From: Candidatus Brevefilum sp. | GTDB taxonomy: Bacteria; Chloroflexota; Anaerolineae; Anaerolineales; Anaerolineaceae | Assembly: GCA_029210815.1 (NCBI GenBank) | Contig: JARGGB010000003.1 | Location: forward strand, 16,643-80,642 | Direction: 5' to 3' | Length of the DNA stretch: 64,000 nt | Shown: in pieces, positions 1 to 8,749 of the stretch | Layout of the letters: each line of letters starts with the position of its first letter | Numbering within the stretch: position 1 is the stretch's first letter | The notes under the pieces: model-generated | Told to the model about the DNA's origin: nothing | Databases searched by the model: none | Seen by the model: the letters and a program-made list of their open reading frames with translations, nothing else | Translations under genes and position numbers: made by a program

Positions 1-1
1 A

Positions 2-958
2 CCTGTAGTTACTATGAAAGCGCTCCTCGAGAGCGGCGTCCACTTTGGTCACCGGACCAATAAATGGAATCCCAAGATGCGCTCTTACATCTTTACGGAA
101 CGCAATGGTATCCATATTATCGACCTTCAGCAAACTGTAAAATTGCTGGATGATGCTTACAATTTTGTGCGAGATCAAGTTGCCAATGGCGGAACCGTGT
201 TGTTCGTCGGCACCAAACGCCAGGCACAGGATACGATCCGTGAAGAAGCAGAACGCTGTGGAATGCCCTATGTCAATGAACGCTGGTTGGGCGGCACCAT
301 CACCAACTGGTTCACAATCCAAAAACGAATTTTTGAACTGGAACGTCTCGAACGCATGCGCGACAGCGGTCAAATTGACCTGCTGACCAAAAAAGAGGGT
401 CTGTTGATTGAGCGCGATATTGAACGATTGGATATGCGACTGCATGGTATCCGCACCATGAAACGACTGCCAGACGTCTTGTTTGTGGTTGATGTTATGC
501 GTGAGGACACTGCGGTGCATGAGGCGAATCTCAAGGACATTCCCGTGATCGCCATGATCGATACCAATTGTGATCCCAAAAACGTGGATTACGTGATCCC
601 CTCCAACGATGATGCCATCCGCGCGATCAAGCTGCTGGTTGGAAAAATCGCTGACGCAGTGATGGAAGGCAAAGCCATCCGCAGCAAGGATATTGAAGAT
701 GAGGAAATGTTGGCAGAATCCATGCCAGCAGAGGTTTCCATCTTTGTTGACGATGATGAAGACCTGGAAGATGAAGCGCTTCTGGGAGCATCGACCCTGA
801 AACACCTGGGAACCACAAAGAAAGCTAAACCCAAACGAAGCGATCTTGAGGACGAGGAAGAAGAAATCGTCGCCGAGGATGTCGAAGAAGAAATTGTCGC
901 CGAGGATGTCGAAGAAGAAATTGAAGCCGTTGTTGAAGACGACGACGAAGAAAATTAA
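2..958 (+). CDS. rpsB: 30S ribosomal protein S2 (5' end outside window)
   Basis: Structural protein of the small ribosomal subunit, bound near the head and bS1. The opening residues [20 protein letters not shown] match the S2 N-terminal signature, and the later FVGTKRQAQ and [12 protein letters not shown] blocks are also S2 hallmarks. The frame stays open upstream of the ATG at 14 (P-V-V-T-M), and S2 proteins normally have a few residues before this Met, so the true start lies outside the window. The conserved core ends near residue 230. It is followed by an acidic tail of about 80 residues, longer than most S2 proteins, with a short tandem repeat. First gene of rpsB-tsf-pyrH. Confidence 0.97.
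   Translation, partial: PVVTMKALLESGVHFGHRTNKWNPKMRSYIFTERNGIHIIDLQQTVKLLDDAYNFVRDQVANGGTVLFVGTKRQAQDTIREEAERCGMPYVNERWLGGTITNWFTIQKRIFELERLERMRDSGQIDLLTKKEGLLIERDIERLDMRLHGIRTMKRLPDVLFVVDVMREDTAVHEANLKDIPVIAMIDTNCDPKNVDYVIPSNDDAIRAIKLLVGKIADAVMEGKAIRSKDIEDEEMLAESMPAEVSIFVDDDEDLEDEALLGASTLKHLGTTKKAKPKRSDLEDEEEEIVAEDVEEEIVAEDVEEEIEAVVEDDDEEN
857..922 (+). repeat. 27-bp in-frame tandem repeat in the S2 acidic tail
   Basis: Two nearly identical 27-bp units (857-883, 884-910) and a partial third encode E-E-E-I-V-A-E-D-V repeated. The two full units differ at one position, which points to recent slippage. The tail is disordered and acidic by composition; any role is unknown. Confidence 0.85.
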
Positions 959-1000
959 AATTAGGATCCGCTAAAGGATTTGAGATAGGAATAATTTAAG

Positions 1001-1627
1001 ATGACAGAAATTACCACTGAAATGATTAAAGAGCTGCGAGATGCAACCGGCTGCGGTATCCTTGACTGCCGCACTGCACTGCGTGAATCCAACGGTGATT
1101 TTGAAAAAGCCAGCGACTTCTTGCGTGAAAAAGGCCTGGCAAAGGCTGCTAAACGCGCTGAGCGCGTTGCCTCAGAGGGTGTGATTGAAGTTTATACCCA
1201 CGGTGAAGGGCGGCTGGCGGTTATGGTTGAATTAAACTGCGAGACGGATTTTGTTGGTCGTTCGCCCGAGTTTCTCAACCTGGCGCATGAATTAGCGCTG
1301 CAGATTGCTGCTGCAAACCCGCTCTACCTGACAGAAGAGAACATCCCCGAGTCAGCACTTGAGCGAGAAAAGAAAGTTGCTGTTGCTCGTGCTATGGAAG
1401 AAGGAAAACCGGAAAAGATCGTCCCAATGATCGTGGAAGGTTACCTCAAGAAATACAAAGAAGAAACTGTTTTACTCAACCAGGCTTATGTGCGTGACGG
1501 AAGCAAGACCGTCCAGGACCTGATCAACGAGCAGGTTGTTAAGATGGGAGAAAAAATTCTCGTCAGGCGCTTTGTCCGCTGGGAGCTCGGCGCTCAATCC
1601 GGTGAGGAAGACGTCAAAGAAGAATAA
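1001..1627 (+). CDS. tsf: Elongation factor Ts
   Basis: Guanine nucleotide exchange factor that recycles EF-Tu-GDP during translation. The N-terminal UBA-like domain (about residues 1-55) contains the family block KELRDATGCGILDCR, and the EF-Tu-contact motif TDFVGR lies near residue 80. At 208 aa it is the short form with a single reduced dimerisation region, as in Thermus and many Chloroflexota, rather than the roughly 280-aa enterobacterial form. The gene lies 42 bp after rpsB and a hairpin follows its stop, so pyrH expression may be partly uncoupled. Confidence 0.97.
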   Translation: MTEITTEMIKELRDATGCGILDCRTALRESNGDFEKASDFLREKGLAKAAKRAERVASEGVIEVYTHGEGRLAVMVELNCETDFVGRSPEFLNLAHELALQIAAANPLYLTEENIPESALEREKKVAVARAMEEGKPEKIVPMIVEGYLKKYKEETVLLNQAYVRDGSKTVQDLINEQVVKMGEKILVRRFVRWELGAQSGEEDVKEE

Positions 1628-1641
1628 ATTTAGAAATCTGA

Positions 1642-1665
1642 GACCAGCCGAAAGGTTGGTCTTTT
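1642..1665 (+). terminator. Hairpin terminator or attenuator between tsf and pyrH
   Basis: GACCAGCC, a GAAA loop, then GGTTGGTC (one G-T pair) is followed by TTTT. The GAAA tetraloop and U-tract fit a modest intrinsic terminator, which would lower readthrough into pyrH. Confidence 0.65.
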
Positions 1666-1667
1666 GA

Positions 1668-2447
<780 letters not shown>

Positions 2448-2488
2448 CCGTAAGGGATAAATAGAATAGAATTTAACGCCTGAAAAAA

Positions 2489-2561
2489 GCCCTCGTAGCT
2501 TAATGGATAGAGCAACTGCTTGCGGAGTAGTAGGTTGTGCGTTCGAGTCGCACCGAGGGTA
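2489..2561 (+). tRNA. tRNA-Arg (anticodon GCG)
   Basis: A full cloverleaf can be drawn over 73 nt: acceptor GCCCTCG/CGAGGGT (G1-T72 wobble), T8-A9, D-stem GCTT/GAGC, anticodon stem ACTGC/GTAGT, loop TTGCGGA, T-arm GTGCG-TTCGAGT-CGCAC, discriminator A. The anticodon at positions 34-36 is GCG, which reads CGC and CGU arginine codons. No CCA is encoded, and a T-rich run follows directly. It sits 41 bp after pyrH. Most bacteria read these codons with an ACG (inosine) tRNA, so the GCG form is somewhat uncommon. Confidence 0.9.
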
Positions 2562-2680
2562 TTTTTTTATTTAACAGGGTGGAATTAAAAAATTTTTTTG
2601 GAGGAACAATCAGTTAACCTCAATTTTGGGATTAATCTGCATATATAAACTGGGAGTTTTAGTTGTTGAAGAAATTGTCC

Positions 2681-2709
2681 TTGACATCCCTTTTTTTATT
2701 GTGTAAAAT
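2681..2709 (+). promoter_or_regulatory. Sigma70-type promoter TTGACA-17-TAAAAT
   Basis: TTGACA at 2681-2686, a 17-nt spacer and TAAAAT at 2704-2709. The predicted start is about 40 nt before the ATG at 2754, and an AAGGAG ribosome site precedes that ATG. This is the clearest promoter in the first 20 kb and suggests strong, independent expression of the small secreted protein and the ORF after it. Confidence 0.8.
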
Positions 2710-2753
2710 GGATAAATACGGTCTAAAATATAATAATATAAAGGAGTGTTAAA

Positions 2754-3245
2754 ATGGTTGTAAAGAGAATTATGACTGGCCTTTTAGGCATTGTTGTCAT
2801 TGGGGCGGTTGCCTTTATTATTTTTGGCGGCAATTCTGATTTGGACAGCGTGCGTGCAGCTACGGAAGGATTGCAGACCGTTGAGGCTGCGCAGGCAGCA
2901 GGGCACGTCAATGTCAATGTTGATGGGTGTGTCGCCAGCCCCGAAGGTACAATGGGATACCACTATGTCAATTTCGACCTGGTTGATCTTGAATTGGATC
3001 CTGAGAAACCAGAAATCATGGTTTTTGTTCCTGACGAGGAAGGTGGGATGCGGCTGGGTGCTGTAGAGTTTGCCGTGCCGATTGATGCATGGGATGCCAA
3101 TAATGATGTGCTGCCAACAGTGTTGGGGCAAACCCTTCATCCGAATCCTGAATTGGGTTTGTATGTGCTGCATGCCTGGATTTTTGAAGAAAACCCATCC
3201 GGAGTTTTCGCTGATTGGAATCCTAATGTTGCATGCCTTGGATAG
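2754..3245 (+). CDS. Small secreted or membrane-anchored protein of unknown function
   Basis: Not recognised as a named family. The 163-aa protein has a charged start (MVVKR) and one hydrophobic segment at residues about 6-25, which is a signal peptide or membrane anchor. An extracytoplasmic domain of about 135 residues follows, with two cysteines (in VDGCVAS and near the C-terminus) that could form a disulfide. The C-terminal block GLYVLHAWIFEENPSGVFAD is conserved in a decayed second copy near 13.3 kb, so this is a real family duplicated in the genome. A strong promoter and AAGGAG site lie upstream. A 33-codon ORF with its own ribosome site follows 22 bp later, before the terminator. Confidence 0.75.
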   Translation: MVVKRIMTGLLGIVVIGAVAFIIFGGNSDLDSVRAATEGLQTVEAAQAAGHVNVNVDGCVASPEGTMGYHYVNFDLVDLELDPEKPEIMVFVPDEEGGMRLGAVEFAVPIDAWDANNDVLPTVLGQTLHPNPELGLYVLHAWIFEENPSGVFADWNPNVACLG

Positions 3246-3267
3246 GTCATAAATTAAGGAAGTAAAA

Positions 3268-3369
3268 ATGAAGTTTCAGATCAGGAACCTTGAAAGCGCA
3301 GAAAATTCAATTGGCAAAGACTCTGTTTTTGAAGAAGTCACCAAACCTGGCTTTGGTCCACCCTTATAG
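3268..3369 (+). CDS. Small ORF, 33 aa, possible secreted or processed peptide
   Basis: The ATG at 3268 is preceded by AAGGAAG (3256-3262) at 5-nt spacing, and 33 codons end at TAG 3367-3369, just before a strong terminator. The peptide starts MKFQIRNLESAENS and ends VTKPGFGPPL. It lies in the same predicted transcript as the 163-aa secreted protein. It is too short for the ORF track. It has no hydrophobic segment; the split into a charged leader-like half and a Pro/Gly-rich tail loosely resembles RiPP precursors, but no modifying enzyme is visible nearby. Function unknown. Confidence 0.5.
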   Translation: MKFQIRNLESAENSIGKDSVFEEVTKPGFGPPL

Positions 3370-3402
3370 CCCCAAAAAATAACATCTTCGATGTAGAAAA
3401 AT

Positions 3403-3430
3403 TGCCCCGGTTTGATGGCCGGGGCATTTT
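3403..3430 (+). terminator. Strong intrinsic terminator
   Basis: A perfect 8-bp stem TGCCCCGG/CCGGGGCA around an 8-nt loop is followed by TTTT. It closes the transcript that starts at the 2681 promoter. Confidence 0.85.
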
Positions 3431-3566
3431 GGGGATACGATCGGTAATCTTGATTTATCCTTTTCCAGAAAAGTATTGTTTGACATATTCAACAAGTTGA
3501 TCATGCGCTGATGGTGAAAAGCAAGCATCACCTGGAAAACAATCCCTTAATATTCAGGTCGATGCT

Positions 3567-5627
3567 TCAGGGTTGGTCCCTGACCCATATGGCATAGGCA
3601 CCTGCGAGGTTTTCGGCAATGGGTTTGCCCTGTACACGGTCCATATCATAAAGCCCCATGGTTTGTTCACGAGTGTGCGCAGTGTACCAGTCAAACATTG
3701 CCCACCATGTGATGCCGCCGATATAACCATTGGGATTAATCTGTTGGTCTGCACCCCAGGCAGCTGATTCCAAAAAGACAGGGAATAAAGCGTCGAATAG
3801 TTCCATCTGACGTTGTTTGCTGCTGTTCCCTCCTTTAGACCATATCCCGTATTCGGTGACCAGGATGGGCTTTTCGGGGAATGCGGCATGTGCCTCCTGT
3901 AAAAAAGTCATTGAATCATCGGCGTAATCTTCACCGTAGAACACACCAAAATACAATGTCCAACCAGCGATGTCCAGCGCGGTCTGTGTTGGGTCGCTGG
4001 ATCCGCCCCGGTCTGCAGCCGCGGATTGCATCAGCAGGCGACCATCTTGCAGATATTGCTCATAATCTTTGGTTAAGCGCTGTATGTATGCCTGCCGCTC
4101 CGGGACAGCCTGGGATTCGTTATGCATGCTCCATAGAATAATGGAGGGGCGGTTGCTGCCCATAAGAACCATTTCACGCCACATCTGGTCGGCGATCTGA
4201 CGCTGCTCCTGAGCAGCAAATTCAGCAGGACCATATTGCCAGACGGGTATCTCCACTGCGGCGAGCAAGCCCAACCGGTCAGTGAGCAGATAGGTGTAGG
4301 GGTGGTTAGGATAATGGGCGGTGCGCACAAAATTCGCATTGTGCGCTTTGATCATTTCCAGGTCGACAAGGATTTTGTCCCATGTGGCAGTACGTCCGCT
4401 GTCAGGCCATTCTTCATGACGGGCAATACCAGCCATGAAATAAGGATCACCATTTAGCAACCATTGATGACCGTTGGATTGCACCGTCCTGATGCCAAAT
4501 TGCGTCATAAAGGAATCGCTGGAATGGTTGGTCTTCAGGCTTGTTTCCAGTAGATAGAGGACAGGGCTTCCTGGGCTCCAAAGTTCGGGTTTGGGTATCG
4601 TGAGCTGAACATCGGGTATGACAAGCGCTTGACCAGGTTCAAGTTTTACCTCCATGCTGATTGGCTTGCCAGCGGCACTGGCTTTTATTGCGCTCGGCTG
4701 CGGGTTTGTCAGCCAGCCGGGTGCGTTTGGATCGGTAGAATGAACCTGCAAGGTGAGGGACCCTTTTTGGGATCGATCCCCGGAATTGTGTAGAACAACA
4801 TCGACCAGGATATCCCCTGATGTGTCAGGAATGCGCACATCTGTGCGCACGATCCACAGCGGTGGGGCAGCTTCCAGGTAAAAATCCTGAATGATGCCGG
4901 TATAGTTCCACCAGTCTGGGGTGAGACCGGGTACGATGTCGTTACGGCTGCCCCAGGGTGGATTATCCACCCGGATAGCGATTTTGTTTTCCTCACCGTA
5001 TATCAGCGATGGGGAGATATCCAAAGCAAAGGGTGTATAGCCGCCTTCGTGATACCCTACCCATTGATCGTTGACCCAAATATCGGCAACATAATTGATG
5101 GCTAAGGCATTAAAAGTCACACGCTGCCCTTTCCATTCAACGGGCACAAACACACTGCGGCGGTACCATACCCCGCCCTGGTAGTCTTCCGGTCCGTATG
5201 CAGTCATGACGTTCTCAGGCTTGGGCAGTTGGATTTCATCCCAATCACTGTCGTCATAATCAGCTTGGAAACGACCCATTGCTTCAGCTTCTAATGCAGT
5301 CAAACCATCACTACCGCGTCCGCTGAGGCTTAAAGAGCTGTCAGCTTCAAAGCGTTCCTTCAGCCAGGTTCCCGCAAGATCAATCCTTTGGCGCTCCTGT
5401 GGGTCGAAGCTTGCCAGGGGGTTACCCGCCTGCCAGGCGATTGGCACCGTTTCACCGTCAAGGGTTTCCGTCTCCTGGAAGCTCAGAGAGGGCAAAAGTG
5501 TATCGCTGTCCACACCTAGCGCAGCAGCACTTACTGATTCGGTTTGGGTGACCTGGTTTGGGGATTGACAACCTGAAAGTATCAACCCGAGACCAATAAC
5601 TATCAGAAACAAGAATTTTGCTTTCAT
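3567..5627 (-). CDS. Glycoside hydrolase family 2 lipoprotein (beta-galactosidase/beta-glucuronidase type)
   Basis: Probably removes terminal beta-linked sugars from oligosaccharides at the outer face of the membrane. The signal MKAKFLFLIVIGLGLILSGC ends in a lipobox with Cys20. The GH2 order is visible: a jelly-roll sugar-binding domain (about residues 80-250, with FNALAINYVADIWVND), an immunoglobulin-like domain (about 255-370), then a TIM barrel. The acid/base Glu is in WSMHNES (about residue 503) and the nucleophile Glu in VTEYG (about 591). At 686 aa it is shorter than LacZ and close to the compact glucuronidase/galactosidase group. Substrate cannot be read from the sequence. It is divergent from the GH3 gene, and the pair may act on the same glycan. 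Confidence 0.9.
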   Translation of the reverse strand: MKAKFLFLIVIGLGLILSGCQSPNQVTQTESVSAAALGVDSDTLLPSLSFQETETLDGETVPIAWQAGNPLASFDPQERQRIDLAGTWLKERFEADSSLSLSGRGSDGLTALEAEAMGRFQADYDDSDWDEIQLPKPENVMTAYGPEDYQGGVWYRRSVFVPVEWKGQRVTFNALAINYVADIWVNDQWVGYHEGGYTPFALDISPSLIYGEENKIAIRVDNPPWGSRNDIVPGLTPDWWNYTGIIQDFYLEAAPPLWIVRTDVRIPDTSGDILVDVVLHNSGDRSQKGSLTLQVHSTDPNAPGWLTNPQPSAIKASAAGKPISMEVKLEPGQALVIPDVQLTIPKPELWSPGSPVLYLLETSLKTNHSSDSFMTQFGIRTVQSNGHQWLLNGDPYFMAGIARHEEWPDSGRTATWDKILVDLEMIKAHNANFVRTAHYPNHPYTYLLTDRLGLLAAVEIPVWQYGPAEFAAQEQRQIADQMWREMVLMGSNRPSIILWSMHNESQAVPERQAYIQRLTKDYEQYLQDGRLLMQSAAADRGGSSDPTQTALDIAGWTLYFGVFYGEDYADDSMTFLQEAHAAFPEKPILVTEYGIWSKGGNSSKQRQMELFDALFPVFLESAAWGADQQINPNGYIGGITWWAMFDWYTAHTREQTMGLYDMDRVQGKPIAENLAGAYAIWVRDQP

Positions 5628-5960
5628 GATCGCCTTCTTTATGCAGTGATAATGGAATTGTATTATATATTTGGTTATGAGTAGACGATTTCAGCAATGA
5701 GTACATAATAATTTTGATCTTCAAAATCAATGGCTTTGTTAGTTTCATTACCAATTTAGAGTCCCCAAGTTTTGGAAGTCGTCAAGGCGATTTTTATTCG
5801 TAGTCTGCTGTGCTGATTTTTTACATTAAAATGATGGTATCTATATTACAATTCATATCATAGATTGACGCAAATAATTGATTGGATCAATCTGACCAAT
5901 CCATGATCCTCCAACTAGTTCTCTCTACATTGGTTCAAAATTGAGGAAGGAGTAATTATA
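5628..5960 (+). promoter_or_regulatory. Divergent GH2/GH3 promoter region with a candidate operator
   Basis: This 333-bp AT-rich gap separates two divergent glycosidase genes. It contains TTGAT-TGG-ATCAA (5878-5890), and an overlapping GATTGG-N10-CCAATC inverted repeat spans 5880-5901. Both would suit a dimeric regulator. AGGAAGGAG before 5961 is the GH3 ribosome site. No clear -35/-10 pair was found, so promoter positions remain open. Confidence 0.35.
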
Positions 5961-8582
5961 ATGTTTCGTAAAATAATTATTTTGATCATATTTCTGAGTT
6001 TTACATTACCAATTTCTGCCTGTACGCCAACGGTTGAAGAAACGCCTACTCAGACTGCTGAGAGTGATACTCAAACTGAACCCACTTCAACAGCGACGAT
6101 TTCACCTATCGAAGAAATGCAGCCCGTATACCTGGTCCCTGAAGGTGATCCCAATGAAACTTATATCGCGCCCTTCCCGGTGACTGTCAGTTTGGATGGG
6201 GATTTGAGTGATTGGGAAGGTGTCCCACAGGTATCCATGGGTAATCCGGACAGCACGCAGATCAGCTTTGCTGTGGCTTCTGATGGGGATTTGATTTACT
6301 TCATGGCGGATGTCCTTGATTCAGCAATCATTTCTGGTGAGCATGGCGATCAATATTGGAATGAGGACTCTGTTGAGTTCTATATCAATGGTACAGGTGA
6401 TCTGTCACTGGCTGGATATACTGATGGGGTGGCACAAATCACTGTGCCGCCGCTGAATATTGGGAAGAGCAGCGAGGAAATTATTCTTGCTGGTGTACGA
6501 GTAGAAACCACTGATGCTGAGGTGGTTGTTTCAGAGACTGAACAGGGATATGCTGTGGAGCTCTCTGTACCGGTCTCAAATGATGTTTGGGATATCCCAA
6601 TCGTCCATAACCGAAGCATCGGGTTTAATGTCCATCTTAACGGTTCCAACAGTGGGAGTCGGGATATCAAATTGATCTGGTCGGCAGCCGATCAATCCGA
6701 TCAGTCTTATTTTAACCCAGGTGTTTTTGGACAATTGATCTTTGCAGAAATTGGCAATCAAAACCCCGTAGGACCACAGCCGACTGCCACGCCAGTCCCG
6801 ACTTTAACGCCGTTGCCAGAGGACTCCGTTTATCTTGACCCGAACGCACCCATCGAGGATCGAATTGATAACCTTATCGAGGAGATGAGCATTGAAGAGA
6901 AGATCGGTCAGATGACTTTGGTTGAAAAAGACAGCCTTCCTCTCAAGGATGTTGGCCCCTTTGGGATTGGTGGGGTTCTGAGCGGCGGTGGGGGTTATCC
7001 TGAAACTAACACATCACAGGCATGGGCTGATATGGTGAACGCCTTTCAGAGAGAAGCATTGAACAGCCGTTTGGGAATCCCCATCATTTATGGCGTTGAT
7101 GCTGTTCATGGGCATAACAATGTGAAGGGTGCCACCATCTTTCCACATAATATTGGGTTAGGTGCAGCCAATGACCAGGATTTGATGACCCGCATTGGAC
7201 AGATCACAGCGCAAGAGATGATCGCTACCGGGATTTACTGGAATTATGCACCGGCAGTTTCGATCCCACAGGACATCCGCTGGGGACGAACATACGAGGG
7301 CTACAGCGAGGATGGCGAGATCGTGACCAAGCTTGCCACAGCTTACTTATTGGGTTTGCAGGGGGATGACCTCTCAGATCCATTGACTGTTTTAGCTACC
7401 CCCAAACACTTCTTGGGGGATGGCGGTACAGCCTGGGGCACCTCGAATGTTCCTGGTTATCTCATCGATAGAGGTGATACCCAACTGACCGAAGCGCAAA
7501 TGCGCGAACTGCATCTCTTACCTTATATCAAAGCGATTGAAAATGGCGCGCAATCCATCATGGTTTCCTTTTCCAGCTGGAATGGTGAAAAAATGCACGG
7601 TCAGAAATACTGGATCACAGATGTTCTGAAGGGGGAACTTGGTTTCGACGGCTTCGTAGTCTCAGATTGGGGGGGCGTCGATGAGGTTGATTCGGATTAT
7701 TACATCGCTGTGGTCAATGCAATTAATGCTGGCATTGATATGAATATGGTCCCTTATGATCATGGACGCTTCATCAAAACGATGTTGGAGGCTGTTGTAG
7801 CAGGCGATATTCCCATGACGCGCATCGATGATGCTGTAAGCAGGATCCTGAGAGTAAAATACGCGCTTAATCTGTTTGAACAACCTTATTCAGATCCCTC
7901 TTTACTCAGTTCATTTGGCTCAGATGAGCACCGTGCAATCGCACAGGAGGCTGTTGCGAAATCCCTGGTTCTCCTTAAAGATGAAGGATCGATATTTCCA
8001 ATTTCAAAGGATGTTCCTTATCTTTATATTGGCGGCTCAGCGATGGATGATATCGGCATCCAATCCGGCGGCTGGACCATCACCTGGCAGGGTGAAGCGG
8101 GTGATATCACGCCAGGAACAACGATCCTGGAAGCAATTGAAAACACAGTTTCGGAGGAAACACAATTAGTAATTAATCAAGCTGGCCAATTTCCTGAAAC
8201 AGAGGAGGAGCGGCCCAGCCTGTGTCTGGCAGTTGTTGGTGAAACACCTTATGCGGAAGGTGTGGGCGATAATGAAAACCCGACGGTTTCTCTTGCTGAT
8301 AAAAGAGCCTTAAACAACATGGAAGAGTCATGTGATAAGATGGCAGTCATCCTTATTAGCGGCCGCCCATTAATCATCAATGACAGAATTGACAACTGGG
8401 ACGCCCTGGTTGCCGCCTGGCTGCCTGGAACTGAGGGACAGGGTGTAGCAGATGTCATTTTTGGCGATGTGCCTTTCACAGGAAAATTATCCTTCACCTG
8501 GCCAGTGAGCACCGAGCAGTTGCCGATGGGGAGCGGCGATAGTGATCCTCTCTTCCCCATTGGTTTTGGCTTGGTTGAGTGA
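5961..8582 (+). CDS. Glycoside hydrolase family 3 lipoprotein with N-terminal CBM9-like domain
   Basis: Likely an exported beta-glucosidase or beta-xylosidase. A lipoprotein signal ends at Cys21 (TLPISAC), followed by a Thr-rich linker. Residues about 70-265 look like a CBM9/DOMON-type carbohydrate-binding domain (VSLDGDLSDWEGVP, NEDSVEFYIN). A second linker precedes the GH3 barrel from about residue 295 (RIDNLIEEMSIEEKIGQM). KHFLGDG (about 481) is the GH3 substrate-site motif, and the catalytic nucleophile Asp is in VVSDWGG (about 568). The GH3 C-terminal domain ends with the typical FTWP motif. At 873 aa it is longer than a bare GH3 because of the added binding module. AGGAAGGAG lies upstream. 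A terminator follows. Confidence 0.92.
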   Translation: MFRKIIILIIFLSFTLPISACTPTVEETPTQTAESDTQTEPTSTATISPIEEMQPVYLVPEGDPNETYIAPFPVTVSLDGDLSDWEGVPQVSMGNPDSTQISFAVASDGDLIYFMADVLDSAIISGEHGDQYWNEDSVEFYINGTGDLSLAGYTDGVAQITVPPLNIGKSSEEIILAGVRVETTDAEVVVSETEQGYAVELSVPVSNDVWDIPIVHNRSIGFNVHLNGSNSGSRDIKLIWSAADQSDQSYFNPGVFGQLIFAEIGNQNPVGPQPTATPVPTLTPLPEDSVYLDPNAPIEDRIDNLIEEMSIEEKIGQMTLVEKDSLPLKDVGPFGIGGVLSGGGGYPETNTSQAWADMVNAFQREALNSRLGIPIIYGVDAVHGHNNVKGATIFPHNIGLGAANDQDLMTRIGQITAQEMIATGIYWNYAPAVSIPQDIRWGRTYEGYSEDGEIVTKLATAYLLGLQGDDLSDPLTVLATPKHFLGDGGTAWGTSNVPGYLIDRGDTQLTEAQMRELHLLPYIKAIENGAQSIMVSFSSWNGEKMHGQKYWITDVLKGELGFDGFVVSDWGGVDEVDSDYYIAVVNAINAGIDMNMVPYDHGRFIKTMLEAVVAGDIPMTRIDDAVSRILRVKYALNLFEQPYSDPSLLSSFGSDEHRAIAQEAVAKSLVLLKDEGSIFPISKDVPYLYIGGSAMDDIGIQSGGWTITWQGEAGDITPGTTILEAIENTVSEETQLVINQAGQFPETEEERPSLCLAVVGETPYAEGVGDNENPTVSLADKRALNNMEESCDKMAVILISGRPLIINDRIDNWDALVAAWLPGTEGQGVADVIFGDVPFTGKLSFTWPVSTEQLPMGSGDSDPLFPIGFGLVE

Positions 8583-8594
8583 GTATCCCACAAT

Positions 8595-8632
8595 AAGGGA
8601 CTACGTACACTCACGGTCCCTTTTTCTTTTTT
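8595..8632 (+). terminator. Intrinsic terminator of the GH3 gene
   Basis: AAGGGAC (8595-8601) pairs with GTCCCTT (8616-8622) around a 14-nt loop, and TTTTTCTTTTTT follows. It lies between two convergent genes. Confidence 0.75.
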
Positions 8633-8749
8633 CCTTGAAAACCTGGCTGAACTTTTGAGTCACTCAAAGCCTGAATTTTGTTTATTTGTTCATTTCTTGT
8701 GGGTTTTAAATTACTGATTGGGACTTTTGATGTAACTGAAAATCCCTTT

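Noticed and set aside
14-958. Complete rpsB beginning at ATG 14
   Set aside because: The frame is open to the window edge and S2 proteins have a few residues before this Met, so the gene is treated as 5'-partial.
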